Of a stretch of DNA of 64,000 nt, positions 34,572 to 43,835 are shown in pieces. The stretch covers positions 1 through 64,000 of the forward strand of contig DATHDP010000041.1 of the NCBI GenBank assembly GCA_035318985.1, given 5' to 3'. The position numbers and the translations under genes are program-made. The notes below the pieces were generated by a model, which saw nothing but the letters and a program-made list of their open reading frames with translations, was not told where the DNA came from and made no database searches. The DNA comes from VBAS01 sp035318985. Lineage in GTDB: Bacteria > Bacteroidota > Bacteroidia > Chitinophagales > Chitinophagaceae. Positions within the stretch are counted from its first letter, which is position 1. Every line of letters begins with the position of its first letter.

Positions 34572-34994
34572 CTACTTTGTATTAGGATGTTTACATTCCT
34601 CCCAATAAGCGACTATCAGTTTAATTGTTTCTTTTAGTTCTGCATATGTATTCTTTTTTTGAAAATAGCCTTGTACCGTCATTTTTGTATACGCTTCATC
34701 AACAGTTTTTTGATCAACAGAAGTAGAACAAAAAACAAACGGGATACTTTTTTTTCTTAGCTCTTTATCGTCATCTATTTGACGTTTACATTCTATTCCA
34801 CTTAAGCCCGGTAAATTCACATCGCAAAAAATAATAAATGGTTGCTCAGCAGTTGTTTTCAAATAGGAGAATGCTTCGTCACAACTCTTAAACCATACTA
34901 CCGGGTTAAATACTTTTAGATCTTTCAAAATATCCTGGAAAACATCTTTGTCATCTGCATCGTCTTCAACAAGAATAATTGGCCCATGCTTCAT
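34572..34994 (-). CDS. Stand-alone response-regulator receiver protein
   Basis: 140 residues forming only a REC domain. The acidic pocket is E10/D11/D12 (LVEDDADD), the phosphoacceptor Asp58 lies in FCDVNLPG, the Thr/Ser switch near residues 90-91 (FCSTS), and the conserved Lys at about 113 (YFQKKN). No output domain follows, and no histidine kinase lies nearby. The LKVFNPVVWFKSCDEAFSYL segment resembles the single-domain receivers common in Bacteroidota. Partner unknown. Confidence 0.9.
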   Translation of the reverse strand: MKHGPIILVEDDADDKDVFQDILKDLKVFNPVVWFKSCDEAFSYLKTTAEQPFIIFCDVNLPGLSGIECKRQIDDDKELRKKSIPFVFCSTSVDQKTVDEAYTKMTVQGYFQKKNTYAELKETIKLIVAYWEECKHPNTK

Positions 34995-35069
34995 ACATCA
35001 CAGTTTTTTTAAAGATATAGAATTGATGAACATTTGAAAGAATAATGTTAAAGGCAAAACATCAAATCG

Positions 35070-36104
35070 TCATTTCTGAAATTTCTTATTTATGAGTTGC
35101 TTCGATTTATTAAAAACATTCCTTCCCTTATCAATTCCACTTCTTAACTTCTTTTGTTCTTCTTCTGGCAAATGAATAAAATCCTGGCATTCTTTGCTGC
35201 AGGTGCCTTCATATTTCTTTTTGCATTCATCACATTGTATAAATAATAAATGGCAGGCATCGTTCACACAATTCACATGTGTGTCTGCGGGTTTGCCGCA
35301 TTGATGGCATTGCGATATAATTTCTTCTGTTACCCTCTCTCCCAGCCTTTGATCAAAGACAAAGTTCTTTCCATGAAATTTTATATCAAGCTGTTTTTCT
35401 TTTGCTTCGTTGACATAATTGATAATGCCGCCTTCCAGATGAAAAACATTTTTAAAGCCACTGTGCTTCATGTATGCTGATGCTTTTTCACAACGGATGC
35501 CGCCGGTACAATACATGATAATGTTTTTGTCCTTGTTCTCTTTCATCATGTCAACTGCCATCGGTAATTGTTCCCGGAAAGTATCAGATGGTATTTCGAT
35601 CGCATTTTCAAAATGCCCAACTTCAAATTCATAATGATTACGCATATCGATCACGATCGTATTTGGATCATTCGTCAATTGATTGAATCGTTCCGCATTT
35701 ACATAACGTCCCCTGTTCGCCATGTCAAACAAAGGGTCATTGATGCCATCTGCAACAATTTTATTACGAACTTTTATATCCAGTACATAAAAACTTTTTC
35801 CATCATCATCTACTGCAACATTAAGGCGAAGACCATTCAATGGTTCAATGGAATACAGGTAAGTTTTAAATGCCGATAGATTGTCAGTTGGTAAACTGAT
35901 CTGTGAATTGATGCCCTCCGAAGCAACATAAATTCTTCCTAATACCCCTAGTTCTTTTAAATGGAGATAAAGGTCATTTCTGAATTGTGCAGGATCTTCA
36001 ATTTTAAAATAGCAATAAAATGAAATGGTAATACGTGGTGTGGGGTCGTTCTTAATAAGTTCCTTTAGCTCCTTGCGGGAGATACGATTGTGTAATGCTG
36101 CCAT
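35070..36104 (-). CDS. trhO: tRNA uridine(34) hydroxylase (rhodanese-domain protein)
   Basis: 344 residues. TrhO uses oxygen to hydroxylate U34 of certain tRNAs, the first step to 5-carboxymethoxyuridine or 5-methoxyuridine. The N-terminal acylphosphatase-like domain (residues ~20-105) precedes a rhodanese domain with IDMRNHYEFEVGHFENAI and the active Cys in MYCTGGIRCEKA. A Cys-rich tail (CHQCGKPADTHVNC, CHLLFIQCDECKKKYEG, CSKECQ) may bind zinc. All are expected of the YceA/TrhO family. The frame starts at a well-placed ATG. Confidence 0.93.
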   Translation of the reverse strand: MAALHNRISRKELKELIKNDPTPRITISFYCYFKIEDPAQFRNDLYLHLKELGVLGRIYVASEGINSQISLPTDNLSAFKTYLYSIEPLNGLRLNVAVDDDGKSFYVLDIKVRNKIVADGINDPLFDMANRGRYVNAERFNQLTNDPNTIVIDMRNHYEFEVGHFENAIEIPSDTFREQLPMAVDMMKENKDKNIIMYCTGGIRCEKASAYMKHSGFKNVFHLEGGIINYVNEAKEKQLDIKFHGKNFVFDQRLGERVTEEIISQCHQCGKPADTHVNCVNDACHLLFIQCDECKKKYEGTCSKECQDFIHLPEEEQKKLRSGIDKGRNVFNKSKQLINKKFQK

Positions 36105-36204
36105 ATTTTTAAATTTTATCCCGACTTGTCGGAACCCAATTGCAGGTTGGGCAAAATTCTAAAGCGCAGCAAAGATAAAAAAGGGAGATTAAATAAAACT
36201 GATT

Positions 36205-38685
36205 TTAATCATCATTACTCCGGCGGCCAACACCAAATCGTTTTGAAAACCCGACCCGGAAATTATTGTCAAACTTTTTTGCGTCTTTACGACTCCAGTA
36301 ATAGTCAATACGCAAGTTTTTCAGAATGTTTTCAAGCCCCACAGAATATTCCAGATAATTGTCTTTTTCATAATGGAAAGTACTGAGACCAGCTACCATG
36401 TACCAGTTTAGTTTTCTAAAAACTGGTAATTTATTAGTAAGAAATCCATTGAAATGATGCTCAATATGGGCCAGCACATAAAATTTGGAAATATTGCTAA
36501 ACTCATAGATCGGTAAAAGTTGAAAACTGTTAAGATATTCAGTGGCGATATGCGAGATATTACCATTGAAATGCTGGTAATCCGGGATCTGCATTTTTTC
36601 GTTGTGAATAAAACCTCCCATTCCTATCCTGTAATTAAACTGCCCGGCTAATTTAAAACGAATAACATCAGTTACTGCAAAACGCCATTTACTATAATTC
36701 ACATCGCTCCCAAAGACCTCATCGAATGTGCGGGTATAACCTAAGATCATCGTAGGCCATTTAGAACCGATATTAATTTTTTGATCTGGTAATTCTATAT
36801 ACCGGGCTCCTGGTTGCCATGTAAGTCCGAAATTCAAAATAAAAGCCTGGTGCGGCTTAATATTCTCGTTGGAAAGTTCTGTTGGATAGTTTGGTGTAAA
36901 TTCTTTCTTCTCGTCCTTGACAAAAGAATAATCAGTTGTGTTATCCAAAGGGCTCCTGCTTTGATATTCAAAACCGGCACTCCATGTAAAACCTTCACCG
37001 ATGCCTTTAACATACGATCCACGGAGATACCAGGCTTCATACAGTTTCATCAGGTTCTTTCCGCCTAACAAAGCTGCAAAAGTAGTACTCCTTGGTCCTA
37101 TCGGGCTTGCATTATTAAACTGGAAAACTCTTTTGCCGCCGGAAAGATTAATAGACGTAATATATTTTTTCCCGAAAATGTAGGAAGTGCTTAACCATGC
37201 ATTAAAATGTCCATTAGTAAATCCATATCGTATTGTTGGAGTTATGCGGATGGATCTTCTGCCAATAGTAGAGTCAAGTTTTTTTGTGTAAGTAGCCGAA
37301 AGATTCAGCGTCAATCCTTCCACGATATTATAATTTACCTGGTCAGTTATTGACCGGAAGTAATACGATGCATTTTTCTTTTCTTTATTAATTGTTTGAC
37401 CCGTAAGCAAAAAACCCATTATTGTCAGTTTGTTTTTAACACGATCAATTGAATCCAGGTAAGCAGGGTTTTTGCTTAATTGCTCTATACTATCTTTCTT
37501 CCGGTAATCCATTGTTTCTTCATCAAGTAGTTTCAGGGGTCGTGCTTCATCCCAGTATGAAGGAGTCTTCCTGTTGGAACTGTCATTATATTTTAAAATT
37601 GTGTTGTCAAAATAGTTCTTTCTAAAATCCGGATCCGGATCAAATTTGGAATAAACATTTACAAAACTTCCGTAAACATCTATCCCGAGAATTTTTATGT
37701 ATGGATAAATGACCTGGTTATGCAAAACCCACAAACTATCATTATAAGGAACATATAATTGTTCCAGGATCAGAGAATCCAGTAATTCCATTTGATTTAC
37801 TTTTCTCAATTCCAGTTTCAATGAATGGATACGCCATTCATCTTCCACAATATTTATATACCCGGAAAAAAGCGGCTCGTATTTTCTCTTGGGTGTTACC
37901 AGTATCTTGTTTATTTGTTTTCCATCTTCAAAAAAAGCTCCCACGTATTTGTATTTATAATAGTTAGTCGCATTATCAGAGATGGGTGAAATAAACCCAC
38001 GGGGATTAAGACTTGTACCGATCTGCACATTATTATCATACATGGAATAGAATTGTGGTGCAGCCAGGCCATAGCTATTACTGCTACCACTTACCTTGGA
38101 TGAAAGGACCTCTATTTTTCTGTCGTTTGGTTTGCGTACTGAGTAAGTAGAAATAGTTTCTGATAGATAGATGATCTTATTTTTACTGGTATCGCCGTCT
38201 TCATTAAAATCGACTTTTTGACCAAAAACTTTTTTGGGATAGTCACGCAACCTCATTTGCCCCTTTGTATAAACCTCGCAAATAAATTTATCCAGTTGCT
38301 TTTGATAAACTGGCCGCATCCGGATAGTTTTCTTGATAATTTCATTGGCCGGATTTTCGCCTGAACGCACAATAACTTCTTCCATTGTAAAATCAACAAG
38401 ACTTAATACAAAATCAAGCTGAATGTCCTTGTCTTCAACCTTAATATTTCTTACATCTCGTTTATACCCCACATGCTGAGCGATAAGTGTATAATTGCCG
38501 GGAGAAAGATTCAAAAAATATTTTCCTTCGATATTACAGGTGGTGCCGCCCTTTTTATCTTTTATTAAAACAGAAGCATTTGGCAATGGCTCACCTTTAT
38601 CATCTCTTACAATGCCTGAAGCTGTTTGAGAAAATGAAGTCGCGGTTATTAAAACAAATATTATGAATTGAAAAACTATTTTCAT
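36205..38685 (-). CDS. DUF5686 and carboxypeptidase-like-domain outer membrane protein
   Basis: About 826 residues. The ATG at 38685 starts a signal peptide (IVFQFIIFVLITATSFSQ); the upstream extension lacks signal character. Residues ~20-105 are a CarboxypepD_reg-like sandwich (ASGIVRDDKGEPLPNASVLIKD begins it). A DUF5686 region and a C-terminal beta-barrel follow. The ANEIIKKTIRMRPVYQ, KFICEVYTKGQMRL and LILEQLYVPYNDSLW segments are family-typical. The C-terminal end (RIDYYWSRKDAKKFDNNFRVGFSKRF is part of it) fits an outer-membrane barrel. Function is unknown. Its start is close to the small membrane-protein gene upstream, so co-transcription is likely. Confidence 0.88.
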   Translation of the reverse strand: MKIVFQFIIFVLITATSFSQTASGIVRDDKGEPLPNASVLIKDKKGGTTCNIEGKYFLNLSPGNYTLIAQHVGYKRDVRNIKVEDKDIQLDFVLSLVDFTMEEVIVRSGENPANEIIKKTIRMRPVYQKQLDKFICEVYTKGQMRLRDYPKKVFGQKVDFNEDGDTSKNKIIYLSETISTYSVRKPNDRKIEVLSSKVSGSSNSYGLAAPQFYSMYDNNVQIGTSLNPRGFISPISDNATNYYKYKYVGAFFEDGKQINKILVTPKRKYEPLFSGYINIVEDEWRIHSLKLELRKVNQMELLDSLILEQLYVPYNDSLWVLHNQVIYPYIKILGIDVYGSFVNVYSKFDPDPDFRKNYFDNTILKYNDSSNRKTPSYWDEARPLKLLDEETMDYRKKDSIEQLSKNPAYLDSIDRVKNKLTIMGFLLTGQTINKEKKNASYYFRSITDQVNYNIVEGLTLNLSATYTKKLDSTIGRRSIRITPTIRYGFTNGHFNAWLSTSYIFGKKYITSINLSGGKRVFQFNNASPIGPRSTTFAALLGGKNLMKLYEAWYLRGSYVKGIGEGFTWSAGFEYQSRSPLDNTTDYSFVKDEKKEFTPNYPTELSNENIKPHQAFILNFGLTWQPGARYIELPDQKINIGSKWPTMILGYTRTFDEVFGSDVNYSKWRFAVTDVIRFKLAGQFNYRIGMGGFIHNEKMQIPDYQHFNGNISHIATEYLNSFQLLPIYEFSNISKFYVLAHIEHHFNGFLTNKLPVFRKLNWYMVAGLSTFHYEKDNYLEYSVGLENILKNLRIDYYWSRKDAKKFDNNFRVGFSKRFGVGRRSNDD

Positions 38686-38707
38686 GGACAAGGTAAGGTT
38701 ATCAAAA

Positions 38708-39064
38708 TTATTTTTTGGGCTTTGATGAACGAAGGTAACTGCCACTAAGCGCTGCAAAGCCTGCCACTAATCCACCAATAAAAGCCGTTACGATCATCAA
38801 CAACCATTTCGATCCGCCTAATGGTAAAAGCGAAGCGATCTTTACCGATAGCACTCCTTCGTTTGCAATATCCATCCAGAATGCTAATACAAACCAAAGA
38901 ATGAACAAGGCTAAAAAGCCGGCGAAAAATGCTTTGAACCCTCTTTGATGGATCAATAGTGCTATTAAAAAAGCAATAACTGCAAAAAACCACCAGTATG
39001 AAATATAAATACCAGCAATAAAACTTAATAAAGCAGTTAATAATACAGAATTAAAAAATTTCAT
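38708..39064 (-). CDS. Small polytopic membrane protein
   Basis: About 118 residues from ATG 39064 (a TTG 15 bases upstream is not needed). It has four hydrophobic segments (around 5-20, 22-40, 47-63 and 85-108). The last contains glycine-rich MIVTAFIGGLVAGFAALSGSYL, followed by a basic tail RSSKPKK. It lies between the acylase gene upstream and the DUF5686 gene downstream on the same strand with short gaps, so these three are probably one transcript. No family is recognised. Confidence 0.72.
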   Translation of the reverse strand: MKFFNSVLLTALLSFIAGIYISYWWFFAVIAFLIALLIHQRGFKAFFAGFLALFILWFVLAFWMDIANEGVLSVKIASLLPLGGSKWLLMIVTAFIGGLVAGFAALSGSYLRSSKPKK

Positions 39065-39075
39065 ATCGGGGAATT

Positions 39076-41520
39076 TCAAAGTTTGTCAAGCGTCATTTTC
39101 CATTTGGCTTTTTTATCCAGCTTATCACCTGCGTGCATGAACCAAATACTATAATATTTTCCAGCGGCCCATTGATCAACAAATGAATCATAATATTTAC
39201 TGCCGGGATTGCCACTTTGTCCACCGGGATAAACGCCATAAGCTTCTATCTTATCAGTTAACTGAACGATCATTCTCCAGCTTGGACCATGAAAGTCTTT
39301 GGTTGCATTGATCACATTTTGACCACCACCTACAAAAAGATGGAACCTGCTTAACGCTGGCAAACGAAGTAAATGACGAACACCTGCATCTTTGTATTTG
39401 TACCATTCCAAAGCACTGTCCGCTTCGGCTTTTGATACAACAGGTATAATTTTTTTAAATGCAGTGGTCACTACATCAGCTGTTGTTTCCAGGTTAGGGG
39501 TATTAATATTATCTATAAATGAATAAGCAGAATCTCTTAACAAAGCTTCCACCATAGTATATCGTTCCGGCCAATCGAAAGGCACTGCAACTTTAGAAAG
39601 CTCATCAAAATAAATTTCTACCTCTACACTATCTAACCAATTACTAAAAACAGCAACTCCTTTTTCACCGGGATCATTTCTTTTATTCCAACCCTTAACT
39701 ATATCCAAAAACTTTTTCTCTTCACCGCTAAGTTTTGATTCATCTGTATTCTTTAAAAGTATCGGCAATGCAAACTCTGCAAGAACATTATAATTTTCTG
39801 TTTGTAGTTTTTGCATATCGGCAGGCGTGATACTATTCATGTTTCGCAGGTAACGATTGATAATATAACCACGATACAGATCATGATGCCCGCCGACGTA
39901 ATACGGATAAGTTGTATCGACCGGCAATTGATTAGCGCTGCTTACAAAACCTCTTTCCGGATTTATTACATGCGGATTTTCCTCCATCGGGATATAACCC
40001 TGCCACATATAGCTGCTATCAATTCCAGGCATTACAAAATCACCCTGTCTTTTCCATTTAGCAGGAAATTCAGCTTGTTGCCAAATGGCAATATCTCCTC
40101 GTTTATCTGCAAACAAACAATTTTGGCCGGGACACGATAAATAAGGTAACGCGGCTTTATAGTCATCAAGATTTTTTGCACGGTTCAGTTTATAAAAGAT
40201 CATCATTTCATTTGATGGATCATGTGCCTTCCATCTTACAGCATAATATTTATCATTGGTTGCTCTTCCGCCAGAGTAAGATTTATCATACATCACAGGG
40301 CCGAAAATTGTATAGGCAACTGTATCATAAAAATCTTTTTGCCCCGATACTTTGAAAGTATCAATATTCAGTTCGGCTTTTTTCCATTCATTGTTGAACC
40401 AATATTCCTGTTTACTGTCATCCTTGAATTTTATTTCATAATAATCTCTTACATCTCTCATTGCATTTGTAAAACCCCATGCACAGCTATCATTAAAACC
40501 AATTATGATTGATGGCGCCCCGGGAAATGATGCGCCATAAGAATTGAAATTGGGGGTATGTAACTGCATCTCGTACCATAATGAAGGCATATTAAGACTC
40601 AGGTGAGGATCATTACAAAGTATTGGTGCGCCGCTTTGAGTTTTTATACCGGCAACCGCCCAGTTGTTACTTCCATTATCCTTATCAGGTTTTATTTCAT
40701 TTATTGCTGTACTGTTTTTCCATGAAGAAAAAATAGAATCAGCATTGGCAGGCGCAACAACTTTTACAGAAGGTTCCGGAAAAACAGTTCCTTTTGGAAC
40801 GATTGGATCAAGTGAATCTTGTGTGATCGGGTATAGTTTATCAAAATCCTTTGCATCAAAAACAGTTTTTGCATTTGAATATTCCATATCGTTCTCCGGC
40901 CCTGCAAGATCAAGACTCATGTATTTAAGGAATAAAGCGATCTTGAGATTATTCCATTTTTCAGGTTTATAATCAAGCAGCTTATATTCTAATGGCAATT
41001 CACTTTCTTTCAAATTTTCTATATAGGCATTTACTCCGGCAGTGTATGCATCACAGGCAGATTTTGATTCAGGATCTTTTTCTGTTTCTTCTACTGATCT
41101 TTTTGCGGCATAAACCATTCCTAGCCGGCGCATATTCCTGTCAAAATTTAAGATCGCTGAATCTTTTCCGGCGCCAAGTATTTCGCTTAATCTTCCTGCT
41201 GCAGCTTTTGCCTGGAATTCCATTTGCCATAACCTGAATTTTGCATGCAAGTAACCTTGTACAAAATATGCGTCTTCATCATTTTCAGTAAATACATGAG
41301 GCACCAGCCTGTTATCAAAATAGATCTCAGCTTTGCCTTTTAATCCGGCAAATTTCAGATCTGCCGCAAAATCGTTTTCGGCCGATTCAGCATTTTGCCA
41401 AACACCAAATTGCGGGCTTAAAAATTTGCCGATAGGTGGAATACTCCCCCATTTTTTATTAAGCCCATAAATCAACCCGATACTGATAACAGTTGAGATA
41501 AGAAAAGATCCGATTCTCAT
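39076..41520 (-). CDS. Penicillin acylase family protein (Ntn hydrolase)
   Basis: About 814 residues from ATG 41520 with an N-terminal membrane or signal segment. These are autoprocessed N-terminal nucleophile amidohydrolases of the periplasm that act on acylated amines such as acyl-homoserine lactones or beta-lactams. The nucleophile is Ser284 in DNGSNNWAVAG, where self-cleavage creates the beta chain. Oxyanion-region residues appear in ILCNDPHLSLNMPSLWYEMQL and GFNDSCAWGFTNAM. A late conserved Asn lies in NRYLRNMN. The alpha chain carries ENDEDAYFVQGYLHAKFRLWQME. The substrate cannot be told from sequence. Confidence 0.93.
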   Translation of the reverse strand: MRIGSFLISTVISIGLIYGLNKKWGSIPPIGKFLSPQFGVWQNAESAENDFAADLKFAGLKGKAEIYFDNRLVPHVFTENDEDAYFVQGYLHAKFRLWQMEFQAKAAAGRLSEILGAGKDSAILNFDRNMRRLGMVYAAKRSVEETEKDPESKSACDAYTAGVNAYIENLKESELPLEYKLLDYKPEKWNNLKIALFLKYMSLDLAGPENDMEYSNAKTVFDAKDFDKLYPITQDSLDPIVPKGTVFPEPSVKVVAPANADSIFSSWKNSTAINEIKPDKDNGSNNWAVAGIKTQSGAPILCNDPHLSLNMPSLWYEMQLHTPNFNSYGASFPGAPSIIIGFNDSCAWGFTNAMRDVRDYYEIKFKDDSKQEYWFNNEWKKAELNIDTFKVSGQKDFYDTVAYTIFGPVMYDKSYSGGRATNDKYYAVRWKAHDPSNEMMIFYKLNRAKNLDDYKAALPYLSCPGQNCLFADKRGDIAIWQQAEFPAKWKRQGDFVMPGIDSSYMWQGYIPMEENPHVINPERGFVSSANQLPVDTTYPYYVGGHHDLYRGYIINRYLRNMNSITPADMQKLQTENYNVLAEFALPILLKNTDESKLSGEEKKFLDIVKGWNKRNDPGEKGVAVFSNWLDSVEVEIYFDELSKVAVPFDWPERYTMVEALLRDSAYSFIDNINTPNLETTADVVTTAFKKIIPVVSKAEADSALEWYKYKDAGVRHLLRLPALSRFHLFVGGGQNVINATKDFHGPSWRMIVQLTDKIEAYGVYPGGQSGNPGSKYYDSFVDQWAAGKYYSIWFMHAGDKLDKKAKWKMTLDKL

Positions 41521-41616
41521 ACGTAATAAATATTTCGGGAAAGTAAGAAAAAAACAGTCATTTCCGGGAATATGGCAAGAATCATCGGCCAATAATTATT
41601 TGCGATGATTTTAATC

Positions 41617-41624
41617 TATATTTA
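41617..41624 (+). promoter_or_regulatory. Predicted -7-like promoter element upstream of lemA
   Basis: TATATTTA resembles TAnnTTTG (7 of 8). A TTTG at 41599-41602 could be a -33 box but is only 14 bases away. Confidence 0.3.
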
Positions 41625-41665
41625 TCTCATTGCTTTTTCATTAATTTTAGTCAAAACAAATAAAC

Positions 41666-42226
41666 ATGCCCTTTATAATTTTCCTTGTTGTTATACTAAT
41701 TATTGTTCTTTGGATGGTTAGTCTTTATAACCGTCTTGTAAGCTTGCGCAATCGCAGACAAAATGCATTTGCAGATATAGATGTACAACTTCGTCAACGG
41801 CACGACCTGGTTCCCCAATTAGTAGAAACAGTAAAGGGATATGCCGGACACGAACGTAGCGTTCTTACTCAAATAACTGAAGCAAGATCAGCAGCAATGT
41901 CAGCAAAAACGATCGATGATAAAATTGCGGCTGAGCAACAACTTACTTCTGCCTTGCAAGGTTTACGGGTTCAGGTGGAAGCATATCCTGATCTGAAAGC
42001 AAATCAAAATTTTTTGCAGTTGCAGGAAGAGTTAAGTGATATTGAAAACAAACTCGCTGCTTCGAGAAGATTCTTTAACGGTGCTACTACCGAATATAAT
42101 AATGCCGTGGAAACATTTCCATCCAATCTTATCGCCAACAATTTTGGTTTCAAACGTGAGATCATGTTTGATCTTGGTACAGAAGGAAGAACAAGAATGG
42201 AAGAACCACCTTCAATTAAATTTTAG
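41666..42226 (+). CDS. lemA: LemA family protein
   Basis: 186 residues. An N-terminal membrane helix (IIFLVVILIIVLWMVSLYN) is followed by the LemA signature LVSLRNRRQNAFADIDVQL, RHDLVPQLVETVKGYA and IENKLAASRRFFNGATTEYNNAVETFPSN. The protein is a helical bundle on the periplasmic or outer face, of uncertain role. It is followed 27 bases on by an M48 peptidase gene, the usual LemA-HtpX-like pairing, suggesting a joint role in membrane quality control. Confidence 0.93.
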   Translation: MPFIIFLVVILIIVLWMVSLYNRLVSLRNRRQNAFADIDVQLRQRHDLVPQLVETVKGYAGHERSVLTQITEARSAAMSAKTIDDKIAAEQQLTSALQGLRVQVEAYPDLKANQNFLQLQEELSDIENKLAASRRFFNGATTEYNNAVETFPSNLIANNFGFKREIMFDLGTEGRTRMEEPPSIKF

Positions 42227-42253
42227 ATTTAAGATTTACGATTTCAGATTTTA

Positions 42254-43216
42254 ATGAGATATATCGGACTTCAACGACAAATTCAAAGAAATAATTTTAA
42301 TTCATTTCTTTTATTGATCTCATTCCCCGCTTTGTTGCTGGGAATGTTCTATATCATCATTTATTTTATTGCAAAAGATAATGCTTCAGAATACCCGGAT
42401 GATAATTATCCAGTTTCTATAGATAATAATGCGCTATTTCTTTCTATTGTTCCTTTTATTCTTATCTCTGTTGGTGTTTGGTTTTTAATTGCATGGGCAG
42501 GGCATGCTACGCTTATTCGTTTAGCTACAGGAGCAAAACCATTAGACAGGAAAGAAAACAAGAGAGTTTATAATCTTGTTGAAAATCTTTGCATCTCAAA
42601 AGGCATGAAGATGCCGAAAATTAATATCATTGAAGATGATTCATTAAATGCATTTGCCAGCGGCATTGATGAAAAAAGTTATTCGGTTACATTATCGACT
42701 GGTATAATCAATAAGCTGAATGATGAAGAACTTGAAGGTGTGATAGCACATGAGCTCACTCATATCCGCAATCGTGATACAAGAGTTTTGATTATCTCGA
42801 TCATTTTTGTTGGCATATTTGCTTTTCTTGCCGAAGTGGCCTTTCGCAGTCTGCGGTTTGCTGGCCGTGGTAAAAAAGATAGCAAAGGTGGTGGAGCTAT
42901 TATACTTATTGCAATTATTATTACAGCAGTTGCTTACCTGATCTCTATGTTACTTCGTTTTGGCATAAGCAGAAAAAGAGAATATTTAGCCGATGCCGGC
43001 GCCTCTGAAATGACAAAGAAACCTTATGCACTTGCCAGCGCATTAAAAAAGATATCTGCTGATCCTTACATTGAAGCGGTGGAGAATCGTGACGTAGCAC
43101 AATTGTTTATTGATAACCCACAAGTGTCACATCGTAAATCCGGTTCCTGGGATAATTTATTTTCAACCCATCCACCGATTGAAAAAAGAGTTGAATTGCT
43201 GGAGCAGTTTGTATAG
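42254..43216 (+). CDS. M48 family zinc metallopeptidase (HtpX-like)
   Basis: 320 residues. Two N-terminal membrane helices (around 15-40 and 65-85) and a later pair (around 180-200 and 215-240) surround a zinc protease. The motif HELTH places zinc ligands at His166 and His170 with catalytic Glu167, and a third ligand Glu is expected in REYLADAGASEMT. NIIEDDSLNAFASG is the typical upstream block. Pairing with lemA is characteristic. It probably cleaves misfolded inner-membrane proteins (family knowledge). Confidence 0.93.
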   Translation: MRYIGLQRQIQRNNFNSFLLLISFPALLLGMFYIIIYFIAKDNASEYPDDNYPVSIDNNALFLSIVPFILISVGVWFLIAWAGHATLIRLATGAKPLDRKENKRVYNLVENLCISKGMKMPKINIIEDDSLNAFASGIDEKSYSVTLSTGIINKLNDEELEGVIAHELTHIRNRDTRVLIISIIFVGIFAFLAEVAFRSLRFAGRGKKDSKGGGAIILIAIIITAVAYLISMLLRFGISRKREYLADAGASEMTKKPYALASALKKISADPYIEAVENRDVAQLFIDNPQVSHRKSGSWDNLFSTHPPIEKRVELLEQFV

Positions 43217-43230
43217 AAATGCATAAGTGT

Positions 43231-43261
43231 TTTGTTCATATATGCCAGTAGTGTATATTTA
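43231..43261 (+). promoter_or_regulatory. Predicted Bacteroidota-type promoter (-33 TTTG, -7 TATATTTA)
   Basis: TTTG at 43231-43234 is separated by 19 bases from TATATTTA (43254-43261), close to the TTTG-N19-TAnnTTTG arrangement. It ends 17 bases before the ATG of the gluconate-dehydrogenase-like subunit gene. Confidence 0.55.
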
Positions 43262-43278
43262 ATTATATAAAAATTACT

Positions 43279-43824
43279 ATGAACAGACGGCAACTCATTC
43301 AATCTCTTGCAGTGGTTACAGGGCATGCAATGTTCCCTACAGTGCTTTCATCGTTCCTGACTGGTTGCGCCAATCATGATATGAGCAGTTACAAACCGGT
43401 ATTTTTTACAGAACCGGAATACAAGTCTATCATATCGATCATCGACATAATAATACCGGCGACAAAAACCAAATCAGCATCACAGGTAAATACGCAAGTA
43501 TTTTTAGACCAGGTCTTTGATCAATGTATGACAGCAGAGCAACAAACCGTGATCAAAGAAGGATTAAAGCAAATGATCCCTGCATTTGAAACAGCGGCGG
43601 ATAAATTACAATTCATTGTATCGCTTGATAAGAAAGCTTATGACAATGATGAAGGAGCTGCTTATTTCAAAACCATTAAGCAATACACAATGATCGGCTT
43701 TTTTACTTCGCAGGAAGGAACAACTAAGGCCAGCAATTATGTAAAGATCCCCGATGAATATAAAAGCGAAATAAAAGCGGATGCTAACACGCTGAACTAC
43801 GGAAAAACTTTTTTGCACTACTAA
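43279..43824 (+). CDS. Gluconate 2-dehydrogenase subunit 3 family protein
   Basis: 181 residues. The N-terminus MNRRQLIQSLAVVTG resembles a Tat signal with a short n-region, and LTGC near residue 33 could serve as a lipobox. The rest is the helical gamma-subunit domain that accompanies GMC-type dehydrogenases (EYKSIISIIDIIIPAT, FLDQVFDQCMTAEQQTVIKEGL, FKTIKQYTMIGFFTSQEG). It probably carries the partner oxidoreductase through the Tat pathway. The GMC gene starts 11 bases downstream. Confidence 0.9.
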   Translation: MNRRQLIQSLAVVTGHAMFPTVLSSFLTGCANHDMSSYKPVFFTEPEYKSIISIIDIIIPATKTKSASQVNTQVFLDQVFDQCMTAEQQTVIKEGLKQMIPAFETAADKLQFIVSLDKKAYDNDEGAAYFKTIKQYTMIGFFTSQEGTTKASNYVKIPDEYKSEIKADANTLNYGKTFLHY

Positions 43825-43835
43825 ATATTCTTTTC